From positions 62,001-126,000 of the forward strand of contig CAZXIJ010000006.1 of assembly GCA_964640725.1 (NCBI GenBank): 64,000 nucleotides of DNA, in the 5' to 3' direction. The DNA is from CALHVX01 sp964640725 (lineage in GTDB: Bacteria > Pseudomonadota > Gammaproteobacteria > Pseudomonadales > Azotimanducaceae). This document shows positions 7,872 through 15,373 of the stretch, piece by piece. Made by a program: the position numbers and the translations under genes. Below the pieces are notes generated by a model. It saw only the letters and a program-made list of their open reading frames with translations. It had not been told where the DNA came from and searched no databases. Position 1 is the stretch's first letter; each line of letters opens with the position of its first letter.

Positions 7872-9755
7872 TCAGCCCCGGAGCAGGCGACTGAGGTCGC
7901 CCACGACGTGCCGGACGTTCTCCTGCCTGCGGGTATAGCCACCGCTGTCCATGTGCTCGAGCACATCGATCGCCAGATTGCGGCCCAGGCCTGAGGCGTC
8001 GCGAAAGGCCCGCACGGTGAATGGGCCGCTGTCTTCGCTGAGCCGGCGTGCGAGCTCGGCGAGTTGCTTGAACTGGTCCGGCAGCAGGAGCCGGTTGTCG
8101 CCAAAGCGAAGCAGCGCGCCCTTGGTCACCAGCGGCCCGATCTGCCGTCGAAGCTGGTCAGCCGGCAAGCCGATTTCCTTGCCCAGATCACCCAGGCTCG
8201 GTGGCGGCATTATCGCCAGGCCCGGCTTGAGCTTGTCGAGCAACGCAGCCTCGGCCGGCGCGAGTACCGTGGCCGTCTGCGCCAGCTGAAACTGGTCGCC
8301 GGAACGTTGCAGCGCGCCGTCAGCAACCAGGTACTGCAGGACCGCGGCGCGAAGCGGCGCGCTTGCATCCGGGCAGAGCTCGGCGGCCGAGATCCGGCCC
8401 GTGGCCTGGGAACTGCCCAGGTGCTTCACGATGCCTTGGGCCTGCGCCAGCGCTGCTGCCCACCGAGCCTTGGCAACCGCGAGACCGGCCGGCAACCGGT
8501 GCAGTTCGCCGTCCTGGGCCAGGGCGTCGACAGCGGTCGCCGCCAGGTCGAAGTCTTGCGCCAGCCGCGTCAGGTTGACCACACTGCTGCTCAGCTCTGT
8601 TGCCAGGGCCTGCGCCGCATGCCTGGCCTGGGCTCGATGCCCAAGCCAGTCGATGTGCGCGGCCGAACGCCGTTTCAGCTCAGATCGGCTGACCGACAGC
8701 ACCGTGCCGCCGCCGATGGTGTCGTCCAGCCCGTGCTCGCGCAGGATCAGCCGGTCGCCGTGGGCGGCCAGCAGCGGCGCGTCGCAAAGCAACTCCGCCA
8801 GCACTGACTGGCCCTCGTTCTCAAGACCCTCGACGTCGATCAGCGCCAGCCGGGCTTCGACGTGCGTGGTGCCGTGGTAGACGTGGACGCGTTGCCAGGC
8901 CTTCAGCTTGCCCCGGTAGCCCGGTCGGCGCTGCAGGGTGATATGCACGTTCTGGGTCCCGGCGCCGGTACCGCCGTGCAGCCAGTGGCCGCGCTGAATC
9001 TGCGAGCGCTCGATGCCGCTCAGGTTCACGGCGATCCGATCGCCGACGCCGGCACGCTTGGCCTTGTGATCGTTCGCCCGCAGGCTGCGGACTCGAACGC
9101 TCTGGCCGCCGGGAAACAAACGCAGTTCGTCGTCGATGGCAAGCTCGCCCGCGACCAGCATGCCGGTGGCAACGGTACCGACTCCTTTGAGCGAAAAAGC
9201 GCGGTCTACGGCAAAGCGAGCGTGTACATCTTTGTTCGTCTGCGGGTCAGCATGCGCCGCGCTCAGCGTCTCGAGGGCATCTCTGAGCGCCGGCACACCC
9301 GCGCCGGTCAGCGCGGAGACGCGGTGGCAGCAGGCCTCGGCCAGAAAGCTCCCCTGGCACAGCTCGCGGATTTGCGCTTCCACAGCGTCGATACGCGCTG
9401 ACTCAACCCGATCCACTTTGTTGATCGCAATGACCCCGCGCTCAATGCCGAGCAGCGTCATGATGGCCAGGTGTTCCTGCGTCTGCGGCATCACACCGTC
9501 GTCGGCTGCAACCACCAGCAGAGCCACCTGGGACCGGTTGATGCCAGCCACCATGTTGTGCACAAAACGCTCGTGTCCTGGTACGTCAACGAACCCCAGG
9601 GCCGGACCGGTATCGCGCGGCTGATAGGCAAAGCCAAGATCGATGGTCAGGCCCCGGGCCTGCTCCTGTGGCAGCCGGTCGGTGTTGATGCCCGTGAGCG
9701 CCTGGATCAGCGCGGTCTTGCCGTGATCGACATGGCCGGCGAGGGCGATGATCAT
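7872..9755 (-). CDS. selB: Selenocysteine-specific elongation factor SelB
   Basis: The 627-residue GTPase is close to the 614 residues of E. coli SelB. It starts with MIIALAGHVDHGKT (P-loop), followed by the DVPGH and NKVD GTP motifs in an EF-Tu-like domain, two beta-barrel domains, and tandem winged-helix modules at the C-terminus that bind the SECIS hairpin of selenoprotein mRNAs. It carries selenocysteinyl-tRNA to in-frame UGA codons. The ATG at 9755 overlaps the selA stop as ATGA, giving a selA-selB operon with translational coupling. A longer reading frame upstream lies wholly inside selA and is not used. Confidence 0.95.
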   Translation of the reverse strand: MIIALAGHVDHGKTALIQALTGINTDRLPQEQARGLTIDLGFAYQPRDTGPALGFVDVPGHERFVHNMVAGINRSQVALLVVAADDGVMPQTQEHLAIMTLLGIERGVIAINKVDRVESARIDAVEAQIRELCQGSFLAEACCHRVSALTGAGVPALRDALETLSAAHADPQTNKDVHARFAVDRAFSLKGVGTVATGMLVAGELAIDDELRLFPGGQSVRVRSLRANDHKAKRAGVGDRIAVNLSGIERSQIQRGHWLHGGTGAGTQNVHITLQRRPGYRGKLKAWQRVHVYHGTTHVEARLALIDVEGLENEGQSVLAELLCDAPLLAAHGDRLILREHGLDDTIGGGTVLSVSRSELKRRSAAHIDWLGHRAQARHAAQALATELSSSVVNLTRLAQDFDLAATAVDALAQDGELHRLPAGLAVAKARWAAALAQAQGIVKHLGSSQATGRISAAELCPDASAPLRAAVLQYLVADGALQRSGDQFQLAQTATVLAPAEAALLDKLKPGLAIMPPPSLGDLGKEIGLPADQLRRQIGPLVTKGALLRFGDNRLLLPDQFKQLAELARRLSEDSGPFTVRAFRDASGLGRNLAIDVLEHMDSGGYTRRQENVRHVVGDLSRLLRG

Positions 9756-11155
9756 GGCGCCGCGTCCCGCAGTTGCGCCGCCAGCGCCGCGATGGGGTCC
9801 GCGCCGCGCAGGTCGAGCCACAAGGCGTCCTGCTGCAGCCGGGCAATCACGGGTGTGGGCAGTGCCCGGAGGGCAGCCTGCCGGTCTGTGAGGACCCGGC
9901 TCTTGGGGTGGGTCAGGCGCAACGCGATGCTCGGCAAGCGGCTGCTGGGCAGAGCACCACTGCCCACCTGGCATTCGCTGGCAACGAGAGCGACCGTGCA
10001 TTCCGGGGCCCAGGCCTGCAGGGCTGGCAACAGCGTTTCGCCGCGGCTGCGAAGCGTCTGTTCGTCCAGGCTGAACATTCGAAAAATCGGCAGCGTCCGG
10101 GCAATCTGCTCCGGGTCCTCATAGCAGGCCAGCACGTGGTCCAGCAGTGTCAATGCGACCTTGTCGAGCCGCAGCGCACGTTTGAGCGGGTTGGCATCGA
10201 GCTGTCGGATGAGCGCTGCGTCGCCGACGATAAAGCCGGCCTGGGGACCGCCGAGCAGCTTGTCGCCGGAAAACAGCACGAGATTGGCGCCGGCGCGCAA
10301 AGACTGCCCGGGCAGAGGCTCTGCGGGCAGGCCGAAGCGCGTTAAGTCGAGCAACGCACCGCTGCCCAGGTCTTCGCACAGGGGCAAGCCGTGTTCGGTT
10401 GCCAGGGCAGCCAGGGCGCCAAGCGTTACAGTGCTGGTAAAGCCCTCCACGGCGTAGTTGCTGGGATGCACCTTGAGCAGCATGGCCGTGTCGGCGCCGA
10501 TGGCGCTGGCGTAATCCCGTTCGTGGGTGCGGTTGGTGGTCCCCACTTCGCGCAGCACGCAGCCGGCTTGCCGCATGAGATCGGGCAGCCGAAAGCTGCC
10601 GCCGATCTCGATCAGTTCGCCCCGCGATACGGGTACTTCCCGGCCCAGCGCGAGCGTGTTCAGGACCAGTACCAGAGCGGCTGCGGTGTTGTTGACGACC
10701 GTTGCTGCCTCGGCGCCGGTGAGCGTGCAGATACGATCGGTCACTGTTCGTTCCCGGTACCCGCGCTTGCCCGAGCGTAGATCGAATTCCAGGTTGGTTG
10801 CGCCGGTAACAAGTGGCTTCACGGCATCCCAGCTGGCTTCGGGCAGCGGCGACCGGCCCAGGTTGGTGTGAATGAGGGTGCCGGTCAGGTTGTAGACTGC
10901 CTGATAGCCCCGGCCTTGCAGCGCTTGCTGCAACGGCTCGGCGTAGGCGTCCGGGTGTGCGAGCCACGGGGGCGGTGACGGGGCACTCCGGCCTCCGGCC
11001 TGCAGTGCCTGTATCGCCGCCTTGACCCGGGTACGGCCGTGGGCCGCGCACAGGGCCTCAACTTCCGGCGCTGACAGGACGCGATCCACTGCGGCAATCG
11101 GACTTCCCGGGCGAGCCGCGACCTTTGATTGATGATTCGATCTAGATTCAGTCAA
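9752..11155 (-). CDS. selA: L-seryl-tRNA(Sec) selenium transferase SelA
   Basis: This PLP enzyme converts seryl-tRNA(Sec) to selenocysteinyl-tRNA(Sec) using selenophosphate. The protein has LTGTLIHTNLGRSPLP, ELIEIGGSFRLPDLMRQ, VGTTNRTHERDY and the PLP-lysine segment FSGDKLLGGPQAG, all diagnostic of SelA. I place the start at a TTG at 11155, which gives 467 residues (463 in E. coli) and an N-terminus that aligns with the conserved AIDRLL-like segment; GGAA lies about ten bases upstream. There is no ATG in a plausible position, and the frame continues upstream through AT-rich non-coding sequence. The proposed start codon therefore falls inside the left arm of the inverted repeat of the intergenic region, so binding there could also affect translation initiation. 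Confidence 0.92.
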   Translation of the reverse strand: MTESRSNHQSKVAARPGSPIAAVDRVLSAPEVEALCAAHGRTRVKAAIQALQAGGRSAPSPPPWLAHPDAYAEPLQQALQGRGYQAVYNLTGTLIHTNLGRSPLPEASWDAVKPLVTGATNLEFDLRSGKRGYRERTVTDRICTLTGAEAATVVNNTAAALVLVLNTLALGREVPVSRGELIEIGGSFRLPDLMRQAGCVLREVGTTNRTHERDYASAIGADTAMLLKVHPSNYAVEGFTSTVTLGALAALATEHGLPLCEDLGSGALLDLTRFGLPAEPLPGQSLRAGANLVLFSGDKLLGGPQAGFIVGDAALIRQLDANPLKRALRLDKVALTLLDHVLACYEDPEQIARTLPIFRMFSLDEQTLRSRGETLLPALQAWAPECTVALVASECQVGSGALPSSRLPSIALRLTHPKSRVLTDRQAALRALPTPVIARLQQDALWLDLRGADPIAALAAQLRDAAP

Positions 11156-11213
11156 TTGATAGATAATTCCGATTAGTCGTAACCGATTAAACCGATTAAC
11201 GTCTCTATCAATT
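11154..11213. promoter_or_regulatory. Repeat-rich divergent regulatory region selA / MerR-type regulator
   Basis: This AT-rich island in a GC-rich genome lies between divergent genes. CCGATTA occurs three times in the same orientation, at 11169-11175, 11183-11189 and 11192-11198. These are flanked by a 10-bp inverted repeat, AATTGATAGA at 11154-11163 and TCTATCAATT at 11204-11213. More CGATT-like elements lie on either side, up to about 11230 and down to about 11130. Short direct repeats are the known target type of BldC-like proteins, and the adjacent gene encodes a protein with that kind of DNA-binding domain, so autoregulation is the simplest reading. This is inference from position and pattern. 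Confidence 0.55.
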
Positions 11214-11313
11214 CGATTGAAACGCTTTTTTCGATGGAGTCGATGGCAACGCCAGACAGCGACCGCGACCTCAAGGGCCGACCCAAGGGGCGCAAGCACA
11301 CCGAGCTTTCATT

Positions 11314-11919
11314 ATGAGCCAGTCCACAGACCGAACGCATCTCACCCCGAACGAAGTCGCTGCCCTGTTCAGCGTTTCGCCGGTCACGGTTCGCCAGTGG
11401 TCGCAGAAAGGGCTGCTCGAAGCCGAAACGACCGCCGGCGGGCACCGGCGCTACAGCCGGGATGCGCTGGTGCGCTTTGCCGCCAGCCGGGGCATGCGCT
11501 CGCCCTTCGCAGCGCAGGAGCGGCTGCTGGTCGTCGACGACAACCGTCAGTTCAACGATTTTTTGCGGGTGCTGTTTGAGACCGAATGCGAAGGCATCGA
11601 AGTCGCGAGCGCTTATGACGGCTTTGAAGCCGGTCGGCTGGTGCAGCAGTTTGAGCCCCGGGTGGTGCTGCTCGACATCATGATGCCCGGCCTCGACGGC
11701 ATCGAGGTCTGTGAGCGGCTCAAAGCCGACCCGCTGACCAACCAGATTCGGGTGATCGGCATGACCGGTCACTACAGCGACGAGCTCGCCCACCGGATGA
11801 ACGCCGCAGGGGCGGAAACCCTGCTCAAGAAACCCTTTGATTCGGAGCAGGTGCTGGCCTTGAGCGGGTTCGCCCGCGTGGGCAGCGCCGCGCCAAACCC
11901 CAGCGCCAACTCGATCTGA
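11314..11919 (+). CDS. Response regulator with N-terminal MerR/BldC-type HTH
   Basis: The 201-residue protein has an unusual domain order. Residues 10-57 (HLTPNEVAALFSVSPVTVRQW and the wing GGHRRYSRDAL) form a MerR-superfamily winged helix of the BldC/excisionase type, without the MerR dimerisation helix. A complete receiver domain follows from about residue 70: acidic pair Asp75/Asp76, phosphoacceptor Asp121 in VVLLDIMMPGLDG, Thr151 and Lys173. In most response regulators the receiver comes first. No kinase gene is adjacent. It lies 29 bp before the RpoS-like sigma factor gene and is probably co-transcribed with it, which suggests control of a general stress or stationary-phase programme. 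The ribosome site before the ATG is weak. Confidence 0.82.
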   Translation: MSQSTDRTHLTPNEVAALFSVSPVTVRQWSQKGLLEAETTAGGHRRYSRDALVRFAASRGMRSPFAAQERLLVVDDNRQFNDFLRVLFETECEGIEVASAYDGFEAGRLVQQFEPRVVLLDIMMPGLDGIEVCERLKADPLTNQIRVIGMTGHYSDELAHRMNAAGAETLLKKPFDSEQVLALSGFARVGSAAPNPSANSI

Positions 11920-11948
11920 ACCGCGCCATGTCAGAAAGGACAACCGAT

Positions 11949-12887
11949 ATGCATGCACAGGCAGCCACGACGACCTCGAAAACCCCGGCGAAAGCGCTGG
12001 CAAAGCCGTTGGCGAAGCCGCTGCCCAAGGCGGTGACGCAGCGGCGGAGCATCTCGGAGACCGGCGACGCCACCGATATGTACCTGGCGGAGATCGGCGC
12101 TGCGAGCCTGCTGACGGCCGACGAGGAAAAAGCCCTGGCGACCCTGGTCCAGAACGGCGATATGGCGGCGCGCGGCAAAATGATCGAGGCCAACCTGCGA
12201 CTGGTCGTGAAGATTGCGCGCAAGTACCTGAACCGGGGCTTGCCCCTGCTGGACCTGATCGAAGAGGGCAATCTTGGCCTGATCCGCGCCGTCGAAAAAT
12301 TTGATCCGAAGAAAGGCTTTCGCTTTTCGACCTACGCCACCTGGTGGATTCGCCAGGCGGTCGAGCGCGGGCTCATGAATCAGGCCAAGACGATTCGCTT
12401 GCCGATTCATATCGCCAAAGAACTGAACACGCACCTGCGCGCCGCGCGGGAGCTGTCGCAAAAGCTGGATCACGAACCGACGCCGGAAGAAATCGCCACG
12501 CTGCTCGACAAGCCGGTGGAAGGCGTGCGCGATTTGCTGGAGCTGGCCGACGGCATTCACTGCACGGAGATCAGCGCCCTGGAGCCGGAGCGGGGCGCCT
12601 GGGACGTGGTCGAAGACGAAAACACGCTGGATCCCTGGCAGATGCTGCAGTCGGACCAGCTGCACGATCATCTCGGCACCTGGCTCGATTCGTTGCCGGA
12701 AAAGTCCCTGGAAGTTGTGTTGCGGCGTTTCGGCCTGCGAGGGCACGATGTGGCGACCCTGGAAGAAGTGGGCAAGGCGATTGGCCTGACCCGGGAGCGG
12801 GTGCGGCAGATTCAGGTTGAAGCGCTGAAGACCCTGCGCGCCATGATGGCCGAAGAAGGGTTTTCAAAAGAGGCCGTGATCGTCTAA
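11949..12887 (+). CDS. rpoS: RpoS-like group 2 sigma-70 factor
   Basis: The protein directs RNA polymerase to stationary-phase or stress promoters. DATDMYLAEIGAASLLTADEE is region 1.2. ANLRLVVKIARKYLNRGLPL with LIEEGNLGLIRAVEKFD and GFRFSTYATWWIRQAVERG make region 2, including the -10-recognition helix. IRLPIHIAKELN begins region 3, and TLEEVGKAIGLTRERVRQIQ is the region 4.2 helix-turn-helix. The short form without region 1.1 and the residue pattern match RpoS better than RpoD. I start at ATG 11949 (312 residues) because AGAAAGGA lies at the right distance; an ATG at 11928 would add seven residues but has no ribosome site. The N-terminus is a low-complexity Ala/Lys/Pro run with AKPL repeats. 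The usual neighbour nlpD is absent. A second RpoS-type gene elsewhere cannot be excluded. Confidence 0.88.
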   Translation: MHAQAATTTSKTPAKALAKPLAKPLPKAVTQRRSISETGDATDMYLAEIGAASLLTADEEKALATLVQNGDMAARGKMIEANLRLVVKIARKYLNRGLPLLDLIEEGNLGLIRAVEKFDPKKGFRFSTYATWWIRQAVERGLMNQAKTIRLPIHIAKELNTHLRAARELSQKLDHEPTPEEIATLLDKPVEGVRDLLELADGIHCTEISALEPERGAWDVVEDENTLDPWQMLQSDQLHDHLGTWLDSLPEKSLEVVLRRFGLRGHDVATLEEVGKAIGLTRERVRQIQVEALKTLRAMMAEEGFSKEAVIV

Positions 12888-12894
12888 AACCCCA

Positions 12895-12916
12895 GGCTCC
12901 AACTGCTTTCGGAGCC
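12895..12916 (+). promoter_or_regulatory. Hairpin covering the ribosome site of the next gene
   Basis: GGCTCC (12895-12900) and GGAGCC (12911-12916) form a 6-bp stem over a 10-nt loop. The GGAG of the downstream GTG start (12920) is inside the right arm, so folding would hide it. It may equally be a weak intergenic terminator; no U-tract follows. Confidence 0.35.
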
Positions 12917-12919
12917 ATC

Positions 12920-13849
12920 GTGAGTGAATCCAATTCTGACGCCGGGCCAGCTTTGTCCCGGCGTCTCGCTTTTGTCGGTCTGGGGGTCATGGGTGCTCCG
13001 ATGGCCGGTCATCTGATCGCGGCCGGGCATCAGGTCACGGTTTACAACCGCACGCCGGGTCGCGCGGAGCAATGGCGCAGCACCCTGCCGGCCGAACAGC
13101 GGGCCCGAGCCGCGATTGCGGCGACGCCGGCGGCAGCGGCGGAACAGGCCGAGATCGTCTGTCTGTGTGTGGGCAATGACGACGATGTCCGCGCGGTGAC
13201 CCTCGGCGCCGGCGGTGTCCTCGAAACGCTGGATCCAGGCGGGCTGCTGATCGACCACACGACCGCGTCAGCAGAGCTGGCGGTCGAGCTCGATCGCGCG
13301 GCGGCAGCGGTCGGCATTGGCTTCGTCGACGCCCCCGTGTCCGGCGGCCAGGCCGGGGCGCAAGCGGGCCGGCTGACGATCATGTGTGGCGGTGCGACGG
13401 AACACTTTGGGCGCGCCGTGCCCGTGCTGGGTGCCTACGGCGAGCGGGTTCGGCGCATGGGCAGTGTCGGTGCCGGCCAGCTCTGCAAAATGGTGAATCA
13501 GGTGTGCATCGCCGGGCTGCTGCAGGGGCTTGCTGAAGGCGTGCAGTTTGCCGAGAAAGCCGGCCTGGACCTGGCTTCGGTCATCGACGTGATCGGGGCG
13601 GGTGCTGCTCAGTCCTGGCAACTCGACAACCGGGCGCAAACCATGCATGAGCGGCGCTTCGATTTCGGCTTTGCCGTGGACTGGATGCGCAAGGACCTGG
13701 GAATTGCCCTTGCGGCTGCGAAGGCCAACGGTGCTGCGCTGCCGGTGACGGCACTGGTGGACCAGTTTTACGGCGATCTGCAGCAGCGCGGCGGGGGCCG
13801 CGATGACACGTCCAGCCTGGTGCGGCGGTTCGACCCGCCGGCGACTTAG
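12920..13849 (+). CDS. NAD(P)-dependent beta-hydroxyacid dehydrogenase (3-hydroxyisobutyrate dehydrogenase family)
   Basis: The 309-residue protein has an N-terminal Rossmann fold, with FVGLGVMGAPMAGHLIAAGH as the dinucleotide loop and NRT at the cofactor-selecting strand (suggesting NADP preference). DAPVSGGQAGAQAG is the substrate-binding signature. GAGQLCKMVNQ holds the catalytic Lys, and a helical C-terminal domain ends with KDLGIALAAAKANG. The family includes 3-hydroxyisobutyrate, tartronate-semialdehyde, 4-hydroxybutyrate and succinic-semialdehyde reductases; the sequence does not settle which. The GTG start at 12920 has GGAG six bases upstream. It follows the sigma factor gene by 32 bp and could be read through from it. 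Its stop overlaps the stop of convergent gltA by four bases. Confidence 0.85.
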   Translation: MSESNSDAGPALSRRLAFVGLGVMGAPMAGHLIAAGHQVTVYNRTPGRAEQWRSTLPAEQRARAAIAATPAAAAEQAEIVCLCVGNDDDVRAVTLGAGGVLETLDPGGLLIDHTTASAELAVELDRAAAAVGIGFVDAPVSGGQAGAQAGRLTIMCGGATEHFGRAVPVLGAYGERVRRMGSVGAGQLCKMVNQVCIAGLLQGLAEGVQFAEKAGLDLASVIDVIGAGAAQSWQLDNRAQTMHERRFDFGFAVDWMRKDLGIALAAAKANGAALPVTALVDQFYGDLQQRGGGRDDTSSLVRRFDPPAT

Positions 13850-14808
13850 CGTTTAGCCAGCGGCACGTAGTCACGCGACTGCGCGCCCATGTAGAGCTGG
13901 CGCGGGCGGCCGATTTTGTAGGGCGCGCTGATCATCTCGTTCCACTGAGCGATCCAGCCCGGCGTGCGACCGGTGGCGAAGATCACTGTAAACAGGTCCT
14001 TGGGGATGCCGATCGCAGACAAGATGATGCCGGAGTAGAAGTCGACGTTCGGGTACAGCTTGCGCTCGACGAAGTACTCGTCCTCGAGCGCGATCTGTTC
14101 CAGGCGCTGCGCCATTTTGAGCATGGGGCTGTCGTCCACGCCCAGCTCTTCGAGCACTTCCTTGCAGGTCTGCTGCATGACCTTGGCTCGAGGGTCGTAG
14201 TTTTTGTAAACCCGGTGACCGAAGCCCATCAGGCGGAATGGATCGTCCTTGTCCTTTGCCTTCTTGACGAACTTGTCGATGTTCTTGGGATCGCCAATCT
14301 CGTCGAGCATGTTCAGCACGGCTTCGTTGGCGCCGCCATGCGACGGGCCCCATAGCGCCGCAATGCCGGACGCCACGCAGGCGAACGGGTTGGCACCGGT
14401 CGACCCGGCCAGGCGGACCGTCGAGGTCGACGCGTTCTGCTCGTGATCGGCNNNNNNNNNNNNNNNNNNNNNNNNNNNNNNNNNNNNNNNNNNNNNNNNN
14501 NNNNNNNNNNNNNNNNNNNNNNNNNNNNNNNNNNNNNNNNNNNNNNNNNNNTCAGACTGGGCAGCGAGCTGATCGATCGGGTAGCCGCGGTGCAGCAAAA
14601 TGCCCTGATCGCCATCGATGTAGGTAATATCGGAATCGCAGGCTGCGGTGGAGACAAAGCCCGGGTCATAGGTGAAGTAGCCCTTGGACACCAGCGAGCT
14701 GACGTCCACCACAGGTGGGCCCTCGGCAGCTTCATACACTGGCAGCTCAAATTCGCGATCGTCGCCTTCAATCGTCAGCTTCGCCGTACGCTTCGACTCG
14801 TGCCCCAT
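13846..14808 (-). CDS. gltA: Citrate synthase, interrupted by an assembly gap
   Basis: Citrate synthase condenses oxaloacetate and acetyl-CoA at the entry of the TCA cycle. The N-terminal part has the ITYIDGDQGILLHRGYPIDQ block. The C-terminal part has ADHEQNASTSTVR, then WGPSHGGANEA, GFGHRVYKNYDPR and PNVDFYSG, which carry the two catalytic His and the Asp of the type II (hexameric, NADH-sensitive) enzyme. As written, the frame spans 320 codons including 34 unknown ones, against about 427-430 in this family. Aligning by eye, roughly 140 residues are missing where only 34 are represented, so the N run is a placeholder. Both flanks are intact and I see no sign of a real mutation. GAGGGAA precedes the ATG. 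It is divergent from sdhCDAB, as in Pseudomonas. Confidence 0.95.
   Translation of the reverse strand: MGHESKRTAKLTIEGDDREFELPVYEAAEGPPVVDVSSLVSKGYFTYDPGFVSTAACDSDITYIDGDQGILLHRGYPIDQLAAQSXXXXXXXXXXXXXXXXXXXXXXXXXXXXXXXXXXADHEQNASTSTVRLAGSTGANPFACVASGIAALWGPSHGGANEAVLNMLDEIGDPKNIDKFVKKAKDKDDPFRLMGFGHRVYKNYDPRAKVMQQTCKEVLEELGVDDSPMLKMAQRLEQIALEDEYFVERKLYPNVDFYSGIILSAIGIPKDLFTVIFATGRTPGWIAQWNEMISAPYKIGRPRQLYMGAQSRDYVPLAKR
14452..14551. other. Assembly gap (100 N)
   Basis: Exactly 100 N lie inside gltA. The round number is a common scaffolding placeholder. From the length of citrate synthase the true missing DNA should be about 430 bases, so coordinates to the right are probably about 330 bases too low relative to the real chromosome. 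Confidence 0.95.
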
Positions 14809-14875
14809 CTATCTTCCCTCTATACCTTCTTGGGGTCCTGGCACTCCGACAATCGGGCGCTGCGCGGGCAGACGC

Positions 14876-14891
14876 CGTCAGAACTCTGACG
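14876..14891. repeat. Palindrome in the gltA leader
   Basis: CGTCAGA and TCTGACG are perfect 7-bp inverted arms separated by two bases, about 70 bp upstream of the gltA start codon. It could be a dimeric-repressor operator or an RNA hairpin with a loop too small to close fully. Confidence 0.4.
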
Positions 14892-15068
14892 CGCGAGGAC
14901 CAATATTCTTCAGCAGCTGATGCCTGTTCTGGCGGTCGAGGGCGTGATCAGGCCTTCGTTCGTCGCCGGGGGGCTCCGCTCGCTTCATTTTGGTGCGTAG
15001 TGACGCAGCCAGAGCGGCGAAAGCCGGGCACAACCTCACCCCGGGGGCTCGATTTGCAGCGTGGTTGG

Positions 15069-15097
15069 AGCCTAGGGTTGACCCTCATCGATGTCAA
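15069..15097 (-). promoter_or_regulatory. Probable sigma-70 promoter of gltA
   Basis: On the minus strand TTGACA (15097-15092) is followed after exactly 17 bases by TAGGCT (15074-15069). The -35 is perfect, the -10 poor. Within it, TTGAC and GTCAA form an inverted repeat with a 10-base centre, which could be an operator for an activator that compensates for the weak -10. Confidence 0.5.
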
Positions 15098-15373
15098 TTG
15101 ATCTCGCCCGGATCGGCGTCCTGGCGCACCTTTGTCCCATGACGAAGACGACGGGTGTGGCCAGGCCGCACCATTGGACCGGGCTGTGACCGGCCGCATG
15201 CCGCTTTCGTAGCATTCCCGCGTTTCCCCGATTAGAATCTCGCCGCCCGAACGCGCCGGAAATGAACGCGTTGCCGTGGTTACCTGAGACTCATTCGCGT
15301 TGTGTGGGCGGGTCCAGGGCATCGGCATCGCCGGTGGGCTTCGAAACGACGAATCCAGCATGAAGAGTTCTGC

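Larger units (their letters stand above)
14809..15373. other. gltA-sdhC divergent intergenic region
   Basis: This 565-base stretch has no convincing gene. It holds the proposed gltA promoter (15069-15097), a 16-bp palindrome in the gltA leader (14876-14891) and, on the sdhC side, a TAGAAT -10-like hexamer at 15233-15238 without a good -35. The predicted gltA leader of about 250 nt is long. The only small reading frame near sdhC (33 codons from 15262) lacks a properly spaced ribosome site. Confidence 0.6.

Noticed and set aside
15262..15363. 33-codon reading frame just upstream of sdhC, possible leader peptide
   Set aside because: GGAA directly abuts the ATG so ribosome spacing is wrong, and there is no run of regulatory codons.
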